Shown piece by piece: positions 10,760 to 22,949 of a stretch of 64,000 nt of DNA. The position numbers and the translations under genes were made by a program. The notes under the pieces are model-generated. The model worked only from the letters and a program-made list of their open reading frames with translations, had not been told where the DNA came from and did no database searches. The DNA is taken from contig JADANN010000052.1 of assembly GCA_018806985.1 (NCBI GenBank), positions 62,001 through 126,000 of the forward strand, written 5' to 3'. Each line of letters opens with the position of its first letter. Positions within the stretch are counted from its first letter, which is position 1. The stretch is from Angiostrongylus vasorum (Eukaryota; Nematoda; Chromadorea; Rhabditida; Metastrongylidae).

Positions 10760-11468
10760 AGACATCTTCGACATTTTTTCACCCACTGCGTCGAATATGA
10801 GGTTCTTTCTGCTAACATGAATGTAACCAGCGTGGGTGCTAAAATAACGGGAAAACGAAGTTTCGATGTATTTTACTGTTTGTTCTTATAATTTACTCTT
10901 TTTTTTCACACGAACCTTTCTATTATATCACATTTATACGAGGAATTACTTTTAAATTTTCCAAGAAAGGCTTAGAATCAACCTCGACATTGGTCAATAA
11001 AGTTGTTCTGCTTTTTTAATATGCTAATATGAGGTGGTTAAAGTAGAATTTGCTGCACAATGAGCAACGTTTAACGGATTTCGTCTCATTTGGAGCCTAC
11101 GAAAGATCCTGTTAACGTCCAACGTAGTAGTTCAAATCATTACTTGGATACATGAGTATATGCTTGGATGACCCGTCTTCACTGGTTGTGTGGGCTGCTG
11201 CATAATTTCCACTTTTTTCGGAGTTTGCTGGTTTAACCACTGTAGTTCCCCGGAGCCCCGAGATCAGCCTGGCCAAAGTCCCCTCCGTTTAAATTGGTAT
11301 TTTCATTAATTCCTACAAAGATCGTTCCTCATTTAATATAAACTCTTTTCGAGTAGTCGCACTTCGACACCAAGAGCTGATTTAAACACAGTGAAACGTT
11401 TGCATTTGTGGATTAAATGACATACTGCCATCAATTCCATCTCAGCTCGTTAAGGACGAGACAAATAC
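10760..11468 (+). repeat. ~705-bp dispersed repeat, copy 1
   Basis: Nearly identical, in direct orientation, to 59684-60389, with only a few substitutions and single-base indels. It includes a ~150-bp piece of repeat family C (11140-11290). It ends a few bases before the right arm of the long inverted repeat. No coding capacity is evident. Confidence 0.88.
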
Positions 11469-11478
11469 TGATCACTTA

Positions 11479-12352
11479 CACACTTCTGATCATACGTGGG
11501 TTCTCATAGCATCCTCATTGCAGCGTGCCCAACTCGGTGTTGAGCTATAGAAGTGTTCATTTTGTGCTACTATCAATAGTGGATGCGGCCAGTGTGAATT
11601 TCGTTCAGTTTTCTCCACTTTTACCTTACTAGTTAATCTCCTATTAATCTATGAAGAACTCTGTTTCTTTTCCGACTTTCTCTAGTTAGCATCACTTCAT
11701 TTGCATGCAGTTGCTCGATTGTCGATTCCAGTGCGTGGCTGCAATATTTCAGTCGTCTGAAGTGAGCCACTATTTTACAAAGGCCACAAACAACCATCGT
11801 TTAAGCAAAACAGAGGAAGTTGAGTTGCGACTTCTGTTCTGGAAACTGGGCGGCTATCAACAAGCCAGGATGTTCTCGTCCATCTGTTTTCTTCTGTATT
11901 GAATTTGTTTCTACCGTTGTTTTACAAATATGCGTTCTACTTGTTATTAACCTGTTACTCTTAATAAGCCTGTGTTATACGTGGTGGTCAAAACAAGGAC
12001 AAGAGCTAAAGCTGGAGGTGATATCGCCAGTCTCCCTCTTTACTCAGTCCCTTTCGCTTCGTTCTGTGATAAAAATTAGCCATGTTCACATTTTGTAAAT
12101 ATAGAAACATTGTTTTTTTTTTTATGTCTATGTTCTTTGTAGACGTGTGTAGCGCAGTGTTGGGAGGCGCCCTGCAATACACATAGGAACGATCTCCGCA
12201 TCCCAGACCCCCTTCATTCCCTCCGGGGCCAGTAAACTGGTTCCATACTTCTCTGGGAGCATCCTGGCTACACTAGCTCGATACATCGGCAGGCCACTGC
12301 GCTCATTGTACGAGCCAGATATGAATTCAGTAATTCAAACTATACTTAATGA
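11479..12352 (-). repeat. Right arm of the 874-bp inverted repeat
   Basis: Inverted partner of 1-874. Its inner end is near the shared sequence ACACTTCTGATCATACG. The outer end runs into a plus-strand SINE-A that continues to about 12420. The two arms enclose about 10.6 kb holding the histone H3 gene, a Penelope-like element and a LINE fragment. The arrangement could be a large transposable element with long terminal inverted repeats or an inverted segmental duplication; no transposase was found between the arms. Confidence 0.9.
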
Positions 12353-12420
12353 AGTCGAATGAATGGCGCATTCCTCAGGGATCGACCAACGCCTAGAGCT
12401 TTGTCCTTTTTATCCCTTTT
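12143..12420 (+). repeat. SINE-A copy
   Basis: Complete-looking plus-strand copy. The head has A box GTAGCGCAGTGTTGGGAG and a degenerate B box, the body has CTCGATACATCGGCAGG, and the tail has ATGGCGCATTCCTCAGGGATC followed by a T-rich end. Its first 210 bp form the outer part of the right inverted-repeat arm. Confidence 0.8.
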
Positions 12421-12544
12421 GACGTCATTTCCATTCCTTAGTGAAATCAATTTTTTTCCGCTTTAAATTTTTTATCTCCTATAGTTAGCTGCTGTGTGTT
12501 TTCGGCTTATTATGATGAGAATCTCAACCTTCCAACTGTTTACG

Positions 12545-12915
12545 TCTAATCGTGGCTGGGAGGTGTTCCTGGATGTCGGGCTGCTATGTACAGTGGGGGG
12601 ATTCGTCCCATAGTGGGGTTTCCCAAGCTGAGAAAGAGTCCAACACTTCCATCAGGAAGCATAGCTAAGAGTAAGCGAATACCAGGATTCACCAACGTCC
12701 TGGTATCAAAGTTCCGTTGTGGCAAATCTCCTGATCCACAAGGGCTGCGACTGCCCGTGGTGGTGAAGACCTGGGGCAAACTTTGGCCAGGCTAACCTCG
12801 GGATTCCAGCGAACCACAGTAGCTTAACTAAGAAATCTCTGAAAAATGGTGATTATGCCGGGACCCGGACAACCAGTGTGGAGAGGCCGTTCAGGTATCA
12901 AGTATCAAGTATGAT
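12545..12915 (-). repeat. Repeat family C copy
   Basis: Same family and orientation as 2335-2850. It ends with a short tandem repeat (TATCAAG, 12895-12910) resembling the tail at 59640-59660, which may be the tail of the element. Confidence 0.7.
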
Positions 12916-14370
12916 GAGATTACTCAGCACTGTTTACATCTCGAACTTCGTCACTTGATGTTCATTGGTAATCCTCGTAGCCTTTGTGCAGTACTGTAAC
13001 GTTTTCTTCAGTTGTTAAATGTGTGCTTTCTTCTGCTGTAACCTGGCTTCAACCTGTATAGCATTTATCGTTCCATGTTCTAAGAACTCATACATCGTTG
13101 AACGGCTACCGATGGGAAAGCTGCTATTCGAAGGTTTTCTGTGATTCTTTCGGTCATCAGCATTTTCAAACGCGTGTTTTCCCAAACGAGGTAACTATCC
13201 ATGATTCCTTGCGTAGTGCTACAATTATAGACCGTCGACTTTACGTTCACATTATATGGCCTTTGAAGGAACAAGTTCGGCTGTACGCTTTTGTGTTATT
13301 GCTTTTATTCCTATGTTATTTTGTTGTTAACTGGGATTATTTAAGCAAAAGTGGAAAGAGTTCGGGATTCGGGCAATTATTCACATCGTTTCTCCTTGTC
13401 TTATCGTTGCGTTCGATGAAGACGAAACCGCGTAGTAATTGATCCGAGCTAAGTTGCAAATATCCTTGACGAAGGTACTAACGTAAGGACCGAAGGGGGG
13501 TTTTGGAAGAGACGATGCCTCCGACGACGCGTACTGGAGTTTGCCGATTATTGAAAAATTTTATCGAACAGCATTTGGATGGACATAAGTAGAGCTGTGA
13601 TAGGTTCTTATAAATTATGTGAACATGCGTTATAAAAATCCATTATGAGATTCTTTTGCGCCACAAATCAATCCGCTCTTTGTTGCACCACGATCTGCCT
13701 CGAAAAATGGATTTTTTCACGAAAACTAGAGGAATAGAATAGCTTCATAGAGAAGAAAACAAGTAAAAGAATTCTCCAATCTATGTTTGCAATAAGAATG
13801 GAGAACTTTTCTGGTCCACCCATGAGACCATGCGGTAGAAATTGCGTCGTGGCGAAACCGTTACCTGAAGGATGCATTGTGAGCCTCTTGACATCGGGAA
13901 CTGCAGTGTACTTGTTCCCCACTGGTCAGTCGAAATGGGGCGATTCTGCTACAAAGTGGCATTCAATCACATGTCTCAAATCCAACGCAAGAGAAGATGA
14001 TTGAAATGGACTGGGAAGCTGTGCCTCGTTCGGAATATCTCGTCAATGTTTCTTCATCGACCATTCACCACTTTTTTGAGTGCATTGAGAAGTGCTTGCC
14101 GAAAAAATTGTAAACAGCTATGCCGCTGCAGGAAATACCTTAAAAAATATAGGCTAAACAACTCTGGAGTCTTACAGTGACTGAGTCGCTCACTAAAGTT
14201 CCGGTTTGCAGAAATGTATTGATCCTTTTTGTCTATTATTTCCGTTAAAAAAGGTTTGCTACGTAGTTAGACATGTGCAGATTTCGTTCTAGAAGTGGAA
14301 AAGAGGAGCTGTTATCCTGACGGCCTAATATGTTTCGATATTAGCGAGTTGCAGCTTGCACATGCGGCGT
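12916..14370. other. Intergenic stretch, no gene supported
   Basis: Contains short open frames on both strands (for example 13098-13442 and the overlapping pair 13668-13922 minus / 13783-14004 plus) but no recognisable domain and no consistent exon structure. Confidence 0.4.
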
Positions 14371-14379
14371 CCATAAGAT

Positions 14380-14800
14380 TTTTCTTGCTTGCTTGCTTGG
14401 ATGCTTGAATGACCCGTCTTCACTGCTTGTGCGGGCCCCCAGCATAATTTCCATTTTTTTTTGAGTTTTCCTGGTTCAGCAGCTTTGCTTCGATGGAGTC
14501 CCGAGGTCAGCCGGGCCAAAGTCTTCCTCAGGTCTTCATCACCACGAGCAGTAGTTGCCCTTTTGGATCAGAGAGAATTTTGGCATCATGCCAGTAGTTT
14601 GATACCTGGGCGGTGGTGGTTCCTGGTATTGGTTTACTCTTATCATCTGAGTTTCCCGATGGAAACGCCGGACTCCTTCTCGGCTTGGGAGACCCTGCTG
14701 CGGTGACGAGTCTCCGCTGTACATGGCAGCCCGACGCCTTGGAACACCTCCCTAACCACGATGAGGCGATGAACCATTGGGAAGCCACATGTGGGTTATC
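14380..14800 (+). repeat. Repeat family C copy
   Basis: Plus-oriented copy beginning with tandem TTGCTTGCTTGGATGCTTG and running through the GACCCGTCTTCACTG block to the GATGAGGCGATGAACC block. No coding capacity. Confidence 0.7.
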
Positions 14801-15057
14801 AGTCCTTTCGGAAGCATTTTCGCGAAACATAATTGTGTGCTGTCGCTAATCCTCGCATTATTGTTGTAACTAAGATCGACCTTGTAAAATTGCATCATTT
14901 ATGGTTCACTGGTGGACATTGTTTTTATTGAACCGTACTGTTTTCTTGTAGCAAATGTTGCTGCAAAATTAAAATATATTTTGTTCTTCCTAAATGCAGT
15001 AGTGGTTTTTTTTGTACTACTTCTCTGCTTATATTACATCTAGTACATACTCTTTTC

Positions 15058-16018
15058 TGTGGATCTCCCTCATAGAGGGATTCCTGTCCATTTAGTCACG
15101 AGGCAACGTAGCGCGTTCTGAGGTGACGGATAGGGGCTTAATAACGGGTCGAAAGCGGCGCGGCCCTTGCTTCCCTGAGATTCAGGTGGATCCGGATTAC
15201 TTACTTCGTCTTTCTACTGCGCTGTTTTGGCAAATACCTTCTTCATTTACGAGGGCCTTCATGAATGCGTGCATTAGTGTTTTGTCGTTAATGCGGATTG
15301 TATTCTACGAGAAAGTTCAGCCAAACCCATGAAGTCGTGATATATGGAAGCCGATTACGAGAAGTCTCACGCAAATAAGCTTCATGTCTACTCTGGGAGA
15401 GACTGGAAAGCTACTCGTGAGTATACCAAGCCCCCCACGTTCAGAGCTCAGTAAGCTATAGGCTTGTACCAGGAAGGTGAATAGAAAAATTAACGCGCCT
15501 CATTCTCCCAGCGCCGAAAAAGCCACCGATTCGAAAGCGTTGAGTAGGACGAGCACAGACAGGCTGCTAAAATCTCAGGGCCAATGGAAACTGCCTGGAT
15601 CGCAAAGAACTAAGCTGGCGATCTGTACTTACAATACACATACACTAGCATCCGAGTCCTCGATAGAAGACTTGCTTATGCAAGCAAGTTGGATAAGGCA
15701 CGATGTCATCGGACTGGCCGAGACGAGACGACGCCATCCATCCAACCCCACCCATTCAACGGCGTCTATAACACCGGACATGAACTGTTCCTCGGAACAT
15801 GCGACAGTAGAAGAGTTGGCGGCGTCGGCGTTCTCGTCAACACGAGTTTGGCCATGAACATCAATTCATTCGAACAGCTAAAAACCCGAATGGGACCTTT
15901 ACGATCGAAGAGTTGTGGATCAATGCCGGCTTTGACAATCTTCGTCGTTTACGCACCAACATCAAACTGTGACAAAGTAGAAGTCGAAGCGGTCCATTAT
16001 ATGGAGGAGATGTGCATT
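15058..16018 (+). mobile_element. RTE-type LINE 5' fragment with endonuclease
   Basis: Starts with the family 5' sequence GGATCTCCCTCAT and runs through the leader into the endonuclease. The first frame (15477-15857) has ICTYNTHTLASESSIEDLL and VIGLAETRRRHP. A second, one base shifted (15689-16021), has HELFLGTCDSRRVGGVGV and [12 protein letters not shown]. The frameshift is near 15745. The copy stops abruptly at about 16018, where a SINE-A tail begins, so everything from the linker onward, including the reverse transcriptase, is missing. Confidence 0.85.
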
Positions 16019-16019
16019 T

Positions 16020-16105
16020 AATCTGTGCTAACAGTGCTCAATGACGTCGAATGCATGACGCATCCTTCAGAGATTCATCAACGCCGAGAACGTTATTCTC
16101 TTTAA
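16020..16105 (+). repeat. SINE-A tail fragment
   Basis: Only the last ~85 bp of SINE-A is present (the AATGACGTCGAATGCATGAC block and the CTTCAGAGATTCATCAACG block). It directly abuts the truncated LINE. Confidence 0.65.
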
Positions 16106-16107
16106 TG

Positions 16108-16390
16108 GGACCTGGGGCATGGTGCAGTAGTTAGTGATGCCCTCTCCACAATGCTCTGTTCGGATCCAGGTAGGGACCGCGTTAGCCCGGTTATGTCCAA
16201 GAATGCATGGAGAATAGACTTGACCGGCACTGTACGACATCCATGAAAAATTTAAGATCCCTCAAGCAGCAGCCGAAACAGGACTCGAATTATTTCAAGA
16301 CAACTATGGACGATTAGTGCGAGGACAATAAGTAGAATGCGAGATGTGCTGGGGCCTAATTGCGATTACGGATCATGTAAAATAAAAAAA
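16108..16390 (+). repeat. SINE-D copy (tRNA-derived)
   Basis: The head GGGGCATGGTGCAGTAGTTA resembles an A box, followed by a degenerate B box and a body shared with 18905-19060 and 21485-21800 (CGACATCCATGAA..., then a GGACAATAAGTAGAATGCGA type end). Confidence 0.65.
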
Positions 16391-16499
16391 AGTACTTCAG
16401 TCTAGCGTTCTTTGTATTCCTTCTTAATTTGCCGCAAAGATAGTGGTACCTTTGTTGTTTATAATTGCTATAGGAAGAAGACTGAGTTTATGAAAAAGC

Positions 16500-16770
16500 G
16501 CAATGCGAGTGTGGCTTTCGGTTGCTGCTTGAGGATTTTTCATTTCATCTTGAATGTCGTAGAATGCTGGTCGAGCAGCAGTTCTCCCTAGAGCCCTGAG
16601 ATAGCCGGGTTGGAGCGTTCCCAGTTAAATGCAGGGAGTGATTTTTTTCCAGACAAGTCCGGTACTAGTTTCACGACCCCGCAAGGACGAGAGGCTTGGT
16701 TGGCCGGGAGCGCAATTGAACTAGCACCATGCTCCTGACGACGGACGTCACTACCACTGTGCTATCAGGC
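16500..16770 (-). repeat. SINE-D copy, opposite orientation
   Basis: Reverse-oriented relative of 33900-34115 (CTGAGATAGCCGGGTTGGAG and the ACCCCGCAAGGACGAGAGGC type block). Its tRNA-like head is at the right end near 16770. With 16108-16390 it forms an inverted pair about 110 bp apart. Confidence 0.6.
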
Positions 16771-18890
16771 TAAAATAGAAAATAAAAAAAAATCAGTTGT
16801 TGGACTGGGAATGATAATCGCTTGTGCTGATTGCATATCCCAGGATGATGAAAAACGCTCATCAGATTTGTTAACATAAAATTCATCAAATGAGAAACTT
16901 TGGGGATTATTTCTGCTTTGGTGCTTTTTCTTCGAACCATTGCTCTTTTTCTCGAAGTTTTGCCGGTTAAGATGCAACAAGAAATCTCTAGTCATATCAC
17001 AATAGTAAATTAGCTTCGTGTATCTTTTTCCAGCTGTTCAGAACTCCACTTTTCAGGTGTGTTGCTCGTTGCGTCCGCGAAAGCAGTAATGAAGAAACAA
17101 CGGTTTTCTGCTCCTATGAGTTACGTAAGAGATTTGCAGATGCACATGAAGTTTTATGTTAAGCTAGTCAGCGGGTATAATCGATTTTCATCACTCGAGC
17201 CTACTTACTTAATCTCACAGTGACTTGAAATGCAACTTAATTGTATTTGCTGTAGCTCGAAGAATTGCTCTTAATTAAGCTTACCATGAAGATATGAATG
17301 AAACGGCCTTATAGCAACTACACCCAGAGTAGTTACTATTTATTTCTATTACTGTATGTTTCTGTAGTAAGGATCATATATACTGTTTCTCAAGTTGCCT
17401 GAAAAATGTTGTAGTACGTAAATATTTTGATCCCATCCTAAGAAACTTCGTATAGAGAATTCCTCTATCAAATAGTGAATTCTCTATCTACCTAACAAAC
17501 ACATTCAATAATTCGATAGAGACGGCCTTTGCCACAACGCCACTAGACACAGCATCTCGTAACCATCAGTCACACCACCAGGCATGCTATTAGGGTACGT
17601 CTCATTGCTTGCGGAATAGACCCCGTGACCCGAGCCTTGATCCTACGACCAACAACAATCGCTTGGACGTAGCCACGCCCTCTAGCACGGGGATTTGGGA
17701 GCCTCTATTGAGTCTTACATTCTACTTCATTGCCTTATTCTTACGCCAGTATTTTCCCAGCGTTATTCATGTTGTATTGGCGTTGCATTTATGTATATAA
17801 AGGCTTTAATCCCAGTGTCGAAAGGCCCCCGTGTCAACTACGAAAGGTCCCGCGTGGCGTCTTCTCGCGAAGTCGAGCAATCTGTTCAAAGCTAGTGGTT
17901 ATTCGGTGCCGATAACGATCGAAGGCCTATTTTCCGCTAGTAACTGCGATAGGCCTGAAGAAGAACGTTACCACGCTTTTTTCTTTAGTGGATAGATAGG
18001 GTGAGCTATTTTGCAGTTCTTATTCTAGTGTTCTGTTGTGTTTCACCTATGTAAGTCTATACAGTACGGATTTGAAATAAACATTATTTAAGCTTTTGGT
18101 AAACGACATAAACTAATTTGCCGTGGCATGATGCTCACTTTCCACCAACATGTTTTTTAATGTTCTTCGTCCTTAAAGCCTTAGAATTGTACGTTCTGCT
18201 CTACTAGACACTTCCTCGTTTATCGAGAATCCGAAGTTATCGTAAAACAACACCATAGTAAATCAACGGAGAGGGCAAGCCAACTAGAATAAAGCTGAAG
18301 TGTAAGAACTATTCATTACTAAAGAATTCCACCTCTTGATTGAGATGAACGCCCACAACTGTGTTTTAGTGACAAAGTTTTGTTTTTGCCGCACTTACAA
18401 TACGCGTGTTGCGCCACGTAAGGGATAAATTCTGTGCGGCTTACGGAGAATGTAACACCACAAATGCAGTGACAACACAAATACACTCCGTCCAATACAC
18501 ACATGATGGATAGCTCTACTCCTACTGATTATTCCAAGTCTTCATCCCGGATACGGGCTGCAAATCGGTAGCAGAATTGTCTTTTAGAACCTCTCAGCGA
18601 TCTATACAGGCCTGTGAAGACGTGGAAATATTCAAGTACAGTTATCACAAGATTCCAGGGAGAATTAACCGAACTGTAACTCAAGGTCATTTATGAATAT
18701 GACGACATCCTCAAGTGGCAACCGTGCGCACTACCCAATTCCAAAGAAATTGGTAGAAGATGGACGTGGGGCAAAAAATGGAGTGAAAGAAGTTGTCTGC
18801 GAGACCCGCACGATATATCAGAGCAATTGATATAAATGAATTAAAGTAGTAAAATCTACGAAAAAGCAACATGTTCATGAGCAGCACCGG
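16771..18890. other. Intergenic stretch with a decayed Penelope-type terminal motif
   Basis: No gene is supported. Around 17940-17975 the sequence CCTGAAGAAGAACG resembles the start of the hammerhead-like motif but lacks GAAAC. A polyadenylation-like AATAAA follows at about 18077. Frames such as 17609-17800 match nothing known. Confidence 0.35.
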
Positions 18891-18904
18891 TCAATCATTT
18901 TCAG

Positions 18905-19060
18905 CCTTGGGGTTAGGGAAAGCGCAGTAGTTAGTGAGACCGCCCCACGACGCTCTACTCCGATTCATATGGGACCGGCTTAGCACGGCTATGTCCAAAA
19001 ATGCAAGGAGAATAGACTCTAACAACATTCTACGACATCCATGAAGAAACTGAAATCCTT
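18905..19060 (+). repeat. SINE-D partial copy
   Basis: Shares the head (AAAGCGCAGTAGTTAGTGAG) and the CTACGACATCCATGAAG body with 16108-16390 and ends after about 155 bp. Confidence 0.6.
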
Positions 19061-19759
19061 CGATGTGTTACTTTACAGAGAAAAAAGGTGAATCATATAG
19101 CCTATTTGGTTGCTCTCTTAGTCCTTTTTCTGCTAGAGAGTCTACTCGCAGATCATGACAAACCGGAAGAACAAAATTATTTTTTAACCACAGGAAATCA
19201 TATGTACAAGGAGATATCTTCACAGAATCGGAGAAAATGGATTCTTCTAGTCGACTATATTTGATAGATACAACGTGTACGGTCCATATGATTTGAGACA
19301 TTTCCGTATAATCGGCAGATTCCCTGGTCGTTAATTGTCGATATCGTTCGTTACACTTTGCATTGCTCATCGCACTTGAGCGACACGATGTATTCCTAGC
19401 ATCACCCTTCCAACAACGTACGTGATAACGATGACAGGTACTAAACCCTGTTTATATATTGTTCAAGTCCCCGACAAGAGAGAAATAATCGTAAACATAA
19501 GGATTTGGGCTTGTTCTACATCTTCAATAATTCTGACATGTTTATTCCGCTGAACGTGAATAGCGCACCAGAAATGAATCCATTCCTCCCGAATGATGTG
19601 CTTCTTGGCTTCAATTGGACACTGCTCTTTCCTCACGAGCTGTCAAAATCGGGAAGCACTTGCTCCGCCTGAAAAGCGCTTCATGTTAGAACTGCCTCAC
19701 CACCAAATAGACCCGCATATCAACATCAAGGATAAAAATGCGCATACAACGAATAAAAA

Positions 19760-20012
19760 ATAGGACAAAGCTCTCTTCGGTGATTGATTCCTGAGGAATG
19801 TGTCATGCATTCGTCTTCACTAAGAACCATTACAGGTGATTGAATGCACATCTGGCCTCTACAATGCCGTGGCCTACCGATCTATCGAGGCAGTGATATC
19901 TTTCCAGACAAGTCTGGTACCAATTTACCGACAACAGAGGGATGGAAGGGTGGTGAGCTTGGGAAGCAGGCATCGATCCCATGTCTACGGCACGCCCCCC
20001 TCTAACCATGCC
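19760..20012 (-). repeat. SINE-A copy
   Basis: Minus-oriented, tail at 19760-19810 (CCTGAGGAATGTGTCATGCA) and tRNA-like head at the right (CATCGATCCCATG B-box region). It immediately abuts the hairpin element at 20018. Confidence 0.72.
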
Positions 20013-20017
20013 ATAAA

Positions 20018-20187
20018 TATGGCTAAATCACTTTAGAGATAAGGTTCTTTGGAAAATATTTTTCGAGGAATAGTCTATTTGTATGTTGCACTACACGAGC
20101 CCTATGCACGCCACATAACATACAAATAGACTATTCCTCGAAAACACTTTCCAAAGCACCTCATCTCTAAAGTGATTTAGCCATAAT
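20018..20187. repeat. Palindromic MITE / foldback element
   Basis: Two ~67-bp arms (20018-20085 and 20120-20187) are inverted copies with few mismatches, around a ~35-bp loop. The ends read ATGGCTAAATCACTTTAGAG and its complement. The short, almost fully self-complementary form fits a non-autonomous hairpin element. Confidence 0.85.
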
Positions 20188-20189
20188 TG

Positions 20190-21225
20190 GAGCTGTAGTG
20201 CACCATTGAAACGGGAACTAATAAAGTAATCCACTACTCATGTCTAAATGCCGGTGCAACCTGCTCCTCTAGAACCTGACCCCTGTGATAATGGAATATT
20301 ACAGTTAAGAACTGCTTGTAACATCTCCCAGTCTCTTCGTTTTCTCTTGTTACTTCGCGTGCATGACAGCATTACCTTCATAAAGGCTTATGTGTGCAAC
20401 ATCAGCCCTAAAGGAGAAGCCACTGATAGTCATCTCGAAGTGGAAAATAAGTGCCTGAATGCTCCTCCACTACGAAGTTACATTACTTGTTGCTAGCATT
20501 ACCTTCATGTCCCGTAAAAACTTCGGGTAATCCGAAAGCGACGTAACAAATTTCCTTCAACTCACTGCACAGACTGGACGGCAGGACTACTTAGGGGATT
20601 TCACTAGCTCAAAGCACAGAAAGTGCGTCACACTCTTCGCTTGTCGCATTTTTAAAGCTGTTTTTAATGCCCATGTTTAGCGCACTAGGCTGTATGACAT
20701 CGCATATTTTTTTTTTTACAAATGGCGGTGCTTTCGAATGGAAATTTTGAACTCTCGCTTAGCTTGGAGAATCTTGCTGGGTAAGAAACCTTCCAAAAGA
20801 GATCGCAGTTCCGCGCTTGCGAGAACTCTAACATTGTGAAATCTTTAACCATTAGAGAGCTTAGAGTTTGCTACGGATTTCACCCTTGCGTGGCTAATTA
20901 CTGGTCACGTGATATGGGCGAAATCAGATATACTTGGAAATGACCCACAAAGTGCTCCTTACATTCAACATAATCGACTTGTTGCGAAAATAACGGCGGT
21001 TTCCACATTCGGATTAACACATCTTGCACAGAACTCAATTTTGTTTTTTAAACGACCCCGCACTACATCCACTGTGCGGATCCCACCACTTCTTGTATTC
21101 GATTCATCTCTTCATATCCATCATATTATGCAGTTCTTCGAACATTTCGTGGACAGATTCGATCGCTTGCTAGGCATCTTCGTCTTCTTTATGAATGCCG
21201 TTAAATACCGGTTAAGCCGATTGCC
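20190..21225. other. Intergenic stretch; one 141-codon open frame of unknown meaning
   Basis: The frame 20909-21334 (plus) has no recognisable domain and its end overlaps the SINE-D copy that follows, so it is probably not a gene. Nothing else was seen. Confidence 0.3.
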
Positions 21226-21229
21226 GGTG

Positions 21230-21400
21230 CAATATGTGGTTACCCAAGTAATGCCGTTCCCACCTGAATTTGAAGGAGTTGCAGTTCTAAAATCTTATAC
21301 CAGTTTCCTGACCCTGGAAGGAAAGAAGGTATAGCGGGCTCGGAATGGGGTCGAACCTGCACTCTGTTGATCACTGCCGACATCACTACTGTCGCGCCTT
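21230..21400 (-). repeat. SINE-D head, minus orientation
   Basis: On the minus strand the head reads GCGCGACAGTAGTGATGTCG then GGTTCGACCCC, a good A-box/B-box spacing for an RNA polymerase III promoter. Confidence 0.65.
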
Positions 21401-21484
21401 TTTTGAAATTTCCAAATCTAGCTATACCGAAAGCAAAAAAACTCGTTCCACCTGCTTGTGTAAATATATAGGTATATACATATA

Positions 21485-21800
21485 TAGGCGCGGAGATAGC
21501 GAAGTGGTTGATGATGGGGACGATCGGAAAGCAAAGACGTTAGTTCGATACCTGCCTCAACGCTCTCCTCCAGTCCATGCACAAACCTCTTAGCCCGGTA
21601 ATTTCTAAGATTGCAAGGAGGATCCACTCGAACGGCATTCGGCGACATTAATACAAAAAAGGTGAAACCTTCAAGCAGCACCTGTAAGAGCATTCGAAGT
21701 GTTCGAAGACCACTGTGAACGATGAACGCGAGGAAAACGAATCGAATGCGAGAAGTGTTCCGATCCGCATAGTAAATGTGATAGTGGGTCATCAAAGGAT
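21485..21800 (+). repeat. SINE-D copy, plus orientation
   Basis: Head GATAGCGAAGTGGTTGATGA with the B-box-like AGTTCGATACCTGCC, then the family body (GGCATTCGGCGACATTAATA). It is head to head with 21230-21400, leaving a ~85-bp AT-rich gap that contains a short TATA-rich tract. Confidence 0.68.
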
Positions 21801-22369
21801 TTCCGTCACAGAGGGATTTCATGCCTCTTAGTCGCGATGCATCGTGGCGCGTCCATAGCCGGGTAGAGTTACTCGCGGACCAAAAACGACCTTCACTTCA
21901 ATGGGAGCTAGAGGGGTCCAAGAATGGACTCCCTTTTCGTGCTGCGCCGATTTGGTACACACTAAACTGAACTAAACTAAACCATAGGTCACAATGTAGT
22001 ACTTCTTATTTATTGCCTATCCTTTTTTTTCACGGCTGGATATAGTGTGAAGTATAACTACAGTGATGATGCGACATTTGCAAGACTCCGGACCACAGGT
22101 GTCTGCCGCACGATGGGCGTCAAACTACTGAATGATTAGCAGTACTGTCGCACAACCTTAGCTCACATTCATTCCCTCGTATGACTTTTTACATGAAACA
22201 CAAATGTCTATTGTTTTTGGCACTGGGATTGGTAAAGGTTTCCAACAATGTTTCACCGCGGCGTTCTATTCGAACACAAAAGATGAAAATAACGGCGAAG
22301 AAGTGCTTGATGAATTCGAATCCATAGCGCATCCATTAGGGATTGATTAACAGAGAGACCTACAAAACT

Positions 22370-22505
22370 AGAAACGAAAGACGCGCATGGTGTGGTGGCG
22401 GACGTGTCAGCCCCCGGAAAGGGTAATAGTGCGCTCATTCCCACCGTAGACACCTGCGGGACCGGAGTTTTGCAAATACCTCACCATAATTGTGGTTGTA
22501 TCATC
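22370..22505 (+). repeat. MITE-B right half
   Basis: Contains CGCATGGTGTGGTGGCGGAC and the closing GGAGTTTTGCAAATACCTCA block seen in the complete copy at 26402-26692. A matching left-end fragment is at about 22068-22110. A short SINE-A tail piece lies at about 22312-22350. Confidence 0.6.
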
Positions 22506-22949
22506 ACGCGTGTCAGAGGAAGAAAATCTTGCCTGAGCGGCGAATCACCGGTGAAATAGGAATTCTGCTGGGGCTCCTGCGACTTCTCACTTTTTGTGGT
22601 GATAGGCCGTTTAAGCGCTCAAATATAAATAAAAGCTTCATCGCTGTTGTTACAAGCCTACCCTACAAACTGGCACTTATAAAACGCAGGATTCAGAATT
22701 TTAATTGTCGTCCTTTTCTCAAGGCGTTTCCACACCTTGGCATACACTCAATCTAGATTCTCGATAAAGCTGATCACATTATAGACGGGCGAGAAATAAA
22801 ACACAACCAACCCAAGGATCCATAGAAGTGCGATGCCTGTCCTTGCCGCCCCTTTCAGTCGCGGTTTTCTCCAACTCGACCGCTTTTTTTTTCATTCTAA
22901 ATAAATAGCTATTAAAAGACGCCACGCGAATCGCCCAGTGGCATCTTCT

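Noticed and set aside
20909..21334. 141-codon open frame as a gene
   Set aside because: No domain, no splice context, and its 3' end runs into a SINE-D copy.
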